Assembly: GCA_051294375.1 (NCBI GenBank)
Contig: CM119268.1
Location: 11,719,585 to 11,783,584 of the forward strand
DNA from: Paraspadella gotoi
Taxonomy: Eukaryota > Chaetognatha
Direction: 5' to 3'
Length of the DNA stretch: 64,000 nucleotides
Each line of letters starts with the position of its first letter. The stretch's first letter is position 1. Below the pieces are notes generated by a model that saw only the letters and a program-made list of their open reading frames with translations, did not search any database and was not told where the DNA came from. Of the stretch, positions 1 through 9,800 are shown in pieces. A program made the translations under genes and the position numbers.

Positions 1-1562
1 GATTGTTGTTTTTATTTCTTGCTATCCGACATCTAATTTGATAAAGATGATGATTGCTCAGCTGAGAATAATGTCATTGTGGAAAAAAATGACAATCTCA
101 GATAAACTGGAAGATATATGTACTGCAAACATAAAAACTTAATATACCGTAGATCTATAAATATAACTACAATGCATACCACTTTCACTAACTTGTTATA
201 ATTATAATTATAATTATAATTATAACCAAACCTTAATGTAAGCGAATATTTTCCCCGCCAGTGAGAATTTCGGGGATTCCTTTGAAAATATTAGAAAATT
301 CTCCGAACTCAAATGAGTTCTGAGGGTTTTCGCCTAAAATTTTAGCTGAAGGCAACTTTTTTTAAATCTTTTTACTTTTTTTTGTGTAAATTTTGAATTT
401 TTCATTCCCTAGGATCCTCTCCTCATTAGCCGCTTGGGGAGCGAGTTAGGGAGGAAGAGAGAATGAAAGAGAGAGANNNNNNNNNNNNNNNNNNNNNNNN
501 NNNNNNNNNNNNNNNNNNNNNNNNNNNNNNNNNNNNNNNNNNNNNNNNNNNNNNNNNNNNNNNNNNNNNNNNNNNNNNNNNNNNNNNNNNNNNNNNNNNN
601 NNNNNNNNNNNNNNNNNNNNNNNNNNNNNNNGAGAGAGAGAGAGAGTTAATTTCATCTGATTTTGAGTCCGAAACGGCGGCCTTTATTTCGTTTCCCTTA
701 ATCCCGAGAACGACCGACTTCCTTCGCCTGCTCTCTTCCCCAGCTCATCCCCATCACATCTTTCTCTATTCTCCATCAGCTTTTCTCGCCCCTCTTCCCT
801 CCCCCTTTCCTCCCAGCATTCCCCCCTTTTTCCCCTTTTTTCCTCCCCCTTTCAATCTCACCCGTCGCGATGCCCGCGGGCGGTGAGAGGGTAATGAAGT
901 CTGTTCACAGCCGACATCACAGTTCCCTCCTTCGACGTGGACGTCGCTTTCCATCACAGTTCACAGTTCCAACGCTACCGGCCTATCACAGACCGTTACC
1001 GTTATCACTGGTTTCGCATGAGTAAACAGGTTTCTCTCGATATCTCAAACCGATTATATGTCAAAGTTTACACTTTCAATTGAAGAAAGAACCAAGTATT
1101 TAAAATGTGAAAAAAAAAGTTCCTCGGTATTAAATTGCGTCAATGTAAAGCAAAAGTACCGCATTTATTAGAACGAAAACGCGTATTCGCAATCTCTTTG
1201 GCGTTTTGGACAAGCTTCACTCTTCTCAATCGCCAAATAAAAAATTCTCTCGTCTAACGAAGGCGGGCGAAAGGAAAACAATCATCACGAAAACCTCGAG
1301 TGGAGTTTTTTTGATGAAGCCGGTACATCGCGATAAACAAACAAATAGAATGAACCATTAAAGTAAACAAACGAAAATAAGACTCAGGTTTTCTCCTCCT
1401 TTGAGAACTGACCTTGCCTCACNNNNNNNNNNTTTTGTGATACACCCTCATTCTCACTCACCCACCTCTCGACGTTGAACCCTCTCTCGATATGAGTTGG
1501 CTTGTTTTTCCGGCCTCATTGACTCCATATGTCCCAGAGGCTGGAAAAGACCCCTTTTCTAG

Positions 1563-1564
1563 AG

Positions 1565-1655
<91 letters not shown>
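1563..1655. repeat. (GA)n microsatellite, ~93 bp
   Basis: Nearly uninterrupted AG dinucleotides, followed by a GGA-rich run at about 1790-1830. It creates false Arg-Glu and Ser-Leu open frames on both strands. Confidence 0.95.
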
Positions 1656-1659
<4 letters not shown>

Positions 1660-2660
1660 ATACGAAGGGTCGTCTATTCCCTCATCCAAATCGCTTTTTA
1701 TCAAGACCGCCTGGTCAACGAGGGGCGGGAAGGAAGAGGAGGAAGCGTCGGAGGAGGCGGAGGAAGAAGAGGAGAAAAGGGAGGAAAGACTGGAGGAGGA
1801 GGAGGAGGAGGAGGAGGAGGAGGAGGAAGAAGAGTAGGAAAGAAGGAGAATTCGAAACAGATTTGCCGGGAGAAGAGCAAAAAAAATTCTGGAAAGATAA
1901 TATATAACGAAAGAAGATGGGGATGAAAATTGATGGAATAAAAAAAGGGGAAGGAGGAACAGGCAGGTAAATGAATGTGAAGAAAAAACATGACATTTCA
2001 GTTTTTATTTATTATTTTTTTTAATAGTGATTTTGTTTGTTGATAAAAATGACAAATTATTCGCAATGTCGTTATTTTTTATGATTATTTTGTCATCTTT
2101 TAATATTGTTTTCGATGATGTCAACCTTTTCCAGTCTCGTCTCGTCTCGTCTCGTCATTTTTGTCATTTTTTTACGAAAGTCTCTTACCGAATGTATTTT
2201 TCTTGACCATATCTTTCTTGTGAAAAAATTATACCGTTTTTCTTTTGAAAATGGTTCGTTGCACTAAATAGAAAAATACTGGAATTCCGAATGAATGAAG
2301 GAGAGAAGAAGAAATTCCCCGCGGGATTTCGTCTTCATCGTCGCTGATGTATTTTTCGTTGTTTGCATTTTCTCTCGTAATCAATATTCATTGGGAAAAA
2401 GGGAGGAAAAGAAATGCTTTTAATGAGAAAAAAAAAGAAATAGAATAAAAGAAGATAAAAATGAAAACAAGATATGAATGATTTTATTTTTTTTCATTTT
2501 CTTTTTTTTTTCAATATTTTTTTTTTCAACCTCCGGGGATTTTTTCCCTACGATTCCCTTACCTCGGGGCCAACTCCGTTTTTCCATACAAACAAAAGGC
2601 ATAAATTGACGGTGTTTTTTTTTCGACTCGCGCGCTCAGCAGATGTCGCTCTAATGTAAA

Positions 2661-2681
2661 TGAAGAGAGAGAGAGAAACGA

Positions 2682-2716
<35 letters not shown>
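2661..2716. repeat. (GA)n microsatellite, interrupted
   Basis: Two GA runs separated by a short non-repeat segment. Another CT tract lies nearby at about 2973-3001. Confidence 0.9.
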
Positions 2717-2720
<4 letters not shown>

Positions 2721-3867
2721 CCTGGCGGCAATTCGAGGAATTTTTTCTGAAAAAATTCTCACTCGCGTTCGATTTTCCGTTTTGTTTGTGTTTTTTTCTA
2801 TATTTCCGCTCGAAGCGTTCCACGGGCGACACCTCAGGGAAGCGATTGGCCGCGCTCAACAAAAGGGCGGGGCGAAGGAAGATGACGACGACGACGAAAA
2901 CGACGACGAAGACGAAGACGAAGAGGATGGAGAGGAAAAACGTCGAAACCTGGCATCGGACAGCCCCATGGCAAATCTCTCTCTCTCTTTCTCTCTCTCT
3001 CTCTTTTTTTTTTCTTTCTCTCTGATCGATATATCGGCCAACGCCGCAGTGTCGTGCAGACTTTGCCTTGGATTAAAATCATTCGTTTTTCCCATGTTTA
3101 TGTTTTCGGAAAAATGAGTTGATAGATAGTAAGAAATAAGTTGTTTACGATTAAATATTTAATAACGGTTTTGTTTTTGTCTAAGAATAAGTTATGTTAA
3201 AGAAAATTCAAAATTGAATAATATAAAATTTAAATAAAAGTAAAGTAAAAAACAGATTTAATAGAATAAAGCATATACAGAATTAAGAAACAAAGATTGT
3301 GATGTAAAGAAAAACAAATTAAAATGAATTACAGTATAACCGTATAATTGAAATGAGAAAAATACTAGCTGCTCATTTGTTCACCTTCTCGTCGAAAAAC
3401 CTTCGGATAAAACCTTCTAGCGATCTCTAACGATTGTATTCAAATCAAAATGCAAAATAAACTTTTATAGCTTCTCCTAAGCTCCTAAGCTTTCTTCTAT
3501 TTGTTCTATTAAAATACTAATGAAATTTGAGTAAGATATTGAATTATACATCATACATTACTTGCCAAAAAGTGCGTAATAATTAAAAAGAAAAAGGGTG
3601 AAGGAGATGGCTAAAGTTGTGAACAAACACTTGAACACCATTTTCTACTTTTGATAAAAGACATACAAGTAAAAATAGAATAAAAAACAATGAAACAAAA
3701 AAAGCAAAACTGTGTCGTTTTCCTATAGAAAACTTCGGACCCCACTTTTCTTGTCTCCCATTTAAATTCTCTTTTAGTCGGATTAAGAATACGGTAATAA
3801 TTTTTTTTTTGGGCACCCTCACTTGACTAGGGTGAGGCGAAATCTATTTTTAGATCCAAATCTCGTT

Positions 3868-6800
3868 TCAAACGTCTTTCCCCCCGACGCGGCCAATACA
3901 GCAGAGGCACAACCCGTACCGACAGAAAAAGCCGACGACGAATTGGAAAAACTCCAAAACAGTCAGCACCGACACTCCGACGAAGAGGCCCAAGTGACCG
4001 CCGATGGCTCCCAGAAGATCCTCCAGCGATTTCGAATTCTCCTGAAGTCAAAAATATTTTTAAAAATAAAATATAGTATATATATATTACAAGTTATAAA
4101 GCATAATAGGACAGCGCATCATTACAAGAAAGTAATTGCAAGTAAGTCCCGTTTCCAAACTAATATATAATATTTAATATTATAAAATTAATTACAGACT
4201 TTTTCATATTGTAAAAAAATGTTAAATTCTGACCCGCCTTATTATCCACTTTTACCACTGCCACCGGGTCTACCTCAGTAACTTTCAAGAATCGCTCCGG
4301 CATGACGACTTTGATCTCGGTCGTTGCTGCGACGTTGCTGTTGCTGCCGCAGGGGCTGCTCGTGAAGGAGAGCGACAATTCCGTGGGCGAGGCCGGGCAC
4401 GTCTCCTTGCAGCCAGAGAAGGGCCGGGTGCTTTCGAGAATAGAGGTGCTGCAGGAACGGTCTGCGAGAAGGCGATCGAATTTCATTTCAAAGTCAAAGC
4501 TTAATCATGATTGAATTGGCTTTCTCAACGTGATTAAGATTACATGGTAAGCTGGGTGCGAAATAGTTTAAAGTTTCGAAGTGTTTCTGCTAAGTTGTTA
4601 GGAAATCTGGTGGGTAAAATTATTTATAGACCAGTAAAATCGTGCAAGAAAAACTAATATGTAGTTTTGTTCTAATGTCAAAGCTCAAACTTTTTTTTCA
4701 GATTAACATCGATAGTTGGTTCGGCCAAGACGACGACTTTCGACATACAAACTGGAGAGTTTACGGACCTTGGAACTCGAGCAACATTTTCCTATTCAGA
4801 ATTCGCGTTCGTAGTCGAATGAATACGTTATGGCAAGCCGGGTTGCCTGTGATGCCCATTGGGATGGGGCATCTCACTGGTTGGCTTTGGGGGCTTCCGA
4901 CCTCAGTGACGCCTCCAGTCATTGGCGCGGTTACCCTAGGACGGTCTCGCTTTGCCAACGCAGAGGGAAGTCGTTTAGGACTGTGGATGGAACACTACGC
5001 CTGGGATGGTGTGTTCCCCCTCTGAGCCAATGGATTGGCTGAAGGATGGTGGACGTGAGGCGTGTGAATATACCGCACAACGTCTTCCATGGAAACAAAC
5101 TATATCATAGAAGGCCCTTTTTCTTTTAGGCTCATCGCCTTTAACGGAGACGACGACAAGTACGACGACGACCACAACGACGATGACGCAAACGACAACG
5201 ACGACGAAGAAACCAACAACGACCACAACAAAGAAAACAACCAAACCGACAACAACTACGAAAAAAACGACCACATACTCCAATGAAAACAACGACGAAG
5301 ACAACAACGGACTACAACAACTACGAAAGCGAGACAAACTACAACAACGACCACGACGACCAAGGCGAAGGATGCAGGTTTGAAATTACTCGAGAAAAAC
5401 AACCTACATATTAAACAACCTACATATTCGATTCTTTTAACGTCATCTCATGTACTGTTAATTTAACGATGAAAACGTTCAATTTCATAATGGAGTACAT
5501 TGCAGAAAAAAAAAAGAGAAAATTATGAAATTTCCATATATTTCGACATATGTTTCTATGTCATTTTCAGTGGAAGTAAGAGAGTTAACAAGCAAACTTT
5601 TACAAAGAAAGAAATAATGAGAGTGGAACTGTTTTTTTTGGGGGGGTTCTTCTGACCACTTTAAGGTCATTTAGTCTTTAGCCTTTTCATTGTTATTGTG
5701 TCTCTCTCTCATTATTTTTTTCTCTTGTAAAAGTTTTGCTTGTTAACTCTCTTACTTCCACTGAAGATGACATAGAAACATATGTCGAAATATATGGAAA
5801 ATTTATAATTTTCTCTTTTTTTTTTCTCTGCACTGTACTCCATTATGAAATTGAACGTTTTCAGAAAACCNNNNNNNNNNNNNNNNNNNNNNNNNATATG
5901 TAGGTTGTTTAATATGTAGGTTGTTTTTCTCGAGTAATTTCAAACCTGCATCCTTCGCCTTGGTCGTCGTGGTCGTTGTTGTAGTTTGTCTCGCTTTCGT
6001 AGTTGTTGTAGTCGTTGTTGTCTTCGTCGTTGTTTTCATTGGAGTAGTGGTCGTTTTTTTCGTANNNNNNNNNNCGGTTTGGTTGTTGTTTTCTTTGTTG
6101 TGGTCGTTGTTGGTTTCTTCGTCGTCGTTGTCGTTTGCGTCATCGTCGTTGTGGTCGTCGTCGTACTTGTCGTCGTCTCCGTTAAAGGCGATGAGCCTAA
6201 AAGAAAAAGGGCCTTCTATGATATAGTTTGTTTCCATGGAAGACGTTGTGGCGGTATATTCACACCGCCTCACGTCCACCTCCTTCACAATCCTTGGCTC
6301 AGAGGGGGAACACACCCCTCCCAGGCGTAGTGTTCCATCCACAGTCCTAAACGACTTCCTCTGCGTTGGCAAAGCGAGACCGTCCTAGGGTAACCGCGCC
6401 AATGACTGGAGGCGTCACTGAGGGTCGGAAGCCCCCAAAGCCAACAGTGAGATGCCCCCATCCCAATGGGCATCACAGGCAACCCGGCTCTGTGCCATAA
6501 CGTATTCATTCGACTACGAACGCGAATTCTGAATAGGAAAAATGTTGCTCGAGTTCCAAGGTCCGTAAACTCTCCAGTTTGTATGTCGAAAGTCGTCGTC
6601 TTGGCCGAACCAACTATCGATGTTAATCTGAAAAAAAAAGTTTGAGCTTTGACATTAGAACAAAACGATGNNNNNNNNNNGTAAACTCTCCAGTTTTTAT
6701 GTTGAAAGTCGTCGTCTTGGCCGAACCAACTGTCGATGTTAATCTGAAAAAAAACTTTGAGCTTTGACTTTAGAACAAAACGATGTAAAGAAAATCTTAA

Positions 6801-9800
6801 AGAAAGAAATATTTTCTAAATGATGTTTTAAACGAAAAGTATTCGCCAAAAGTAAGGTCGACTCACCATGCCCAATTCCGCTCCATTAACATCGATGAAC
6901 TTTCCTCGCTGCAGAGAGAGAATGTCTCTTTTCAAATTGCCTCGGATCGTGAGTCTTGCCCGTCGCTGCCTCATCTCATCCCAAGGCGGACACACCGTCC
7001 AGGTCTTAACTCGCGGCGAACTAGATAACAGTGAAAATAGCATTTCAACCGCTTTTAATGATCTAATTTAATCATTTTATCATTATCTCTTTATATTTTT
7101 TCAAATGTGTATTTAACTTACCCTAAGAATCTTCCTTCGTCGAACTTGAATCGGCAAGCGACCTCACCGCCGCTTATGAGAGCCACCGTGAATCCCGCTG
7201 TCGAATACGCGGCGTTTTCTGTCCCGATAAAAAGTTCGAGCCCAGTGTTGTTCGCGCTTTCCAGTTCGTCTTTGGGAATCGAGAAAAATTATTCAAACTT
7301 AATATATACACCTACTATTACATCCGGCGATTGTTTGTTCGCGGTCTTCATTGTAAAATATTTCTAAAACACAATGTTTTGGCAATACATCTTTAGTGTT
7401 GGGTATGAAATGCCCTATCGCTCGATAAAAAGTTATGAATAAAAAATCCTTTCCCTCTTCCAAATAGAGTACGTATATACGTATATTCATTTAAAAAAGA
7501 AAAAGAAATTAAATTAAAAATATCCTTCTTCACTCGTGCCTCACCCGTCCCGTTTCGTTGACAAATGAAGGGCAACTCCTTATCGCAGGAAGCATCATTC
7601 CACATCTTCACTTTCGGAAAATTCACGGATAGACAATCTTCGTTTCCTCTTTTGTCGTTGGGTTCACCTTGGTTCCACTGAACTGGCGACCCAGTTTGGC
7701 TCACAGGCGAACCGTCTAGCCACCGCCAATCTCCCTCCTTCTCGATGTCAGAGGCGCCCGCCCAAAACGGTTTCGAGTCGCATGGGAACAGGTTACTCGC
7801 CGCGTCAATCAGTTCTTGACTAAACAAATGAAAAGTGAATTAAATATCTGTTTGAAGTGACCGAGAGGAGAGGTCGTCATCATGCCCCGGCGACTGAAGA
7901 TTGGAAAGCCCCCAAACTTAGTGTGCCCAGTAGGTCTTAAACATTTTTTCGTGCTTTCTGGAACTCTTAATCTAGTAGTAGACTTGAGAGCGGTGGTTTA
8001 ATCGGCCCGCCACTATCTCACAAGGATCCTCAGAACCAGGGCGAGAACACGGGTCCGATGGGGGTAGAGCGGAACAGCCGCTGCAGGTTCGCTACTTCTC
8101 TGATACACGTGATCTCACTTTCCCATTTCTATCTCATCAATCACATTTAACGTCTAACCTGTCAAGGACGACCAATCTCATTCCTCGATCCTCGCAGGCC
8201 GCCTTTGCTTTTCCCCATATTCTTTTTCTTCGATCAGCGACAAGGATCGATCCGTCGACGCATTCCACGTCGGTCGGTCCTTCCTCGCTTCCGCCTTCGC
8301 TTCCGCCTTCGCTTTCGCGCTGGCTTCCGCTTTCGCTTCCAACAGATTCACTCTTTCCTCTTCTCGCTTTTCTGTGACGTCTTTTCGCGTCAGCTCTGCC
8401 GCTCTCACGGATGATTTGGGCGCTTCTTTTTTTTCTCTTATCCCCACAAGCATTTTTTTCCTTTTTGCCTTTGCTGCTTTTACTGCCGTGACTTCCGCTG
8501 CTTTGACTGCTTCTCCCTCGCCTCCTCGTCGCTTCGCCGTCGACGCTTCCATCAAGGACTTCGGATATCGATCCCAATAATCTTCCTTTGCAAGTTTTGC
8601 TTTTCAGCGAATCCGTTTTAACTCCTGACAGAAGGGAATTATGAATTAAAACAACAATCTTATTAACCTGGTTACTAAATTAATTTTAATTCGTCGAGAG
8701 CCGCTCACTTCGTCTCAAGGTAGCAACATCGTCGGGAGAAATTTTCTCCTCGTTTTTTTTCACGTCGATGGTTGTAAGTTGGTCACTTTGGCCGGCCCGT
8801 TGCGATCTGCGATCTTGCGATCTGCCAACGCCCCTGGATTTCGAGGACTGGGTGTCGCCTGAATCGTCATCGTCGACGCATTTCTCTTCCTCCTCTTCCT
8901 GCTCTTCCTTCTCCAGCACGAACTTTTCCTCGTCTTTGTCTCCAAAAGGCTTCATCTCGCAATCTTTCTTTTTCATCATCTGAAGAGACGACATGTGTTC
9001 CAAGACACGATATTTAGTTAGCAATTAGAAATTGAACCCTTCTCAACTCATTATTATTATGTATAGATTATTATATGTTAATTTTATTATGTTTATAATA
9101 AAAATATTACGAAATATGTATTACGTAAATGCTTTCGATCCATAAAGCTTACTCAGCCAATGATCAATATATGCCACTGTATTCTAAAGCCGGAATTATC
9201 TTTGTTCTGAGAAGTTTAAAAGCGACAGGCTAGCGTCATATTTATTAATCTTGTTTCTTCCTCAAGCTTTCCTTTTAACACATTCGTCCATACAGCGTCA
9301 GTGTCATAAATGTGGTCTTGAAGGTCGGAGTGGGTTCATTTCCGGTCGGCGCTCTGTTGAAAATCGTTTAAGGTGGCAAAGTTTAAAAATTTGAGAGGAG
9401 AGAAAGAGACCGGTCGTAAGTCGCCCTAATATTCAAAATATTTTTTTTTCTTGAAAAAAAAAAAAAAGAAACAATTTGACAGTTGAAACGATAAAAAGCT
9501 GAGCATTGATTTGGTGGACTTAAAAATCACCAAACCGTTCATCCAGCGGGGTGCAGAGGCAAGATTATTTGCCTCCCAACTCCAAAGGGTCCGGCCGTTC
9601 AAGCAGCCTAGCCTAGGCCTAGCCTAGCCCTAGCCTCCGCCTAGCCTGAGCTATTAAAGTAGGACAGGCTCCAGAGGAACTCTTTATATTAAACGGTTCT
9701 TGTCATTAAATACTACTTATATTGGATAATCCGTTTCTTTTTCGTTGTAAAGATTTAGAGAAAAACAAGTTTTATTAGTTTCAGACGGAAATTTGTTTTT

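Larger units (their letters stand above)
1..3867. other. No gene recognised; repeat-rich flank
   Basis: I found no exon with a recognisable domain here. The stretch holds a TTATAA-type AT repeat (about 195-226), GA/CT tracts (around 463-648 with an internal N gap, 1563-1655, 2661-2716 and 2973-3001), a short GTCTC repeat (about 2135-2156) and GGA/GAC trinucleotide runs (1790-1830, 2880-2930). The right end should include the 3' untranslated region of the minus-strand channel gene that stops at 3868. Open frames in the region are repeat translations such as Arg-Glu or Ser-Leu polymers. Confidence 0.6.

Noticed and set aside
4302-4514. Plus-strand frame with a signal-peptide-like start
   Set aside because: It is antisense to channel exon 11 (4461-4274), which fits the family and phase chain; the hydrophobic run is coincidental.
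7860-8100. Possible extra SINE-like repeat shared by channel introns 5 and 9
   Set aside because: A short block (TTTGGGGGCTT and nearby) resembles sequence at 4880-4930, but similarity is too patchy to call by eye.
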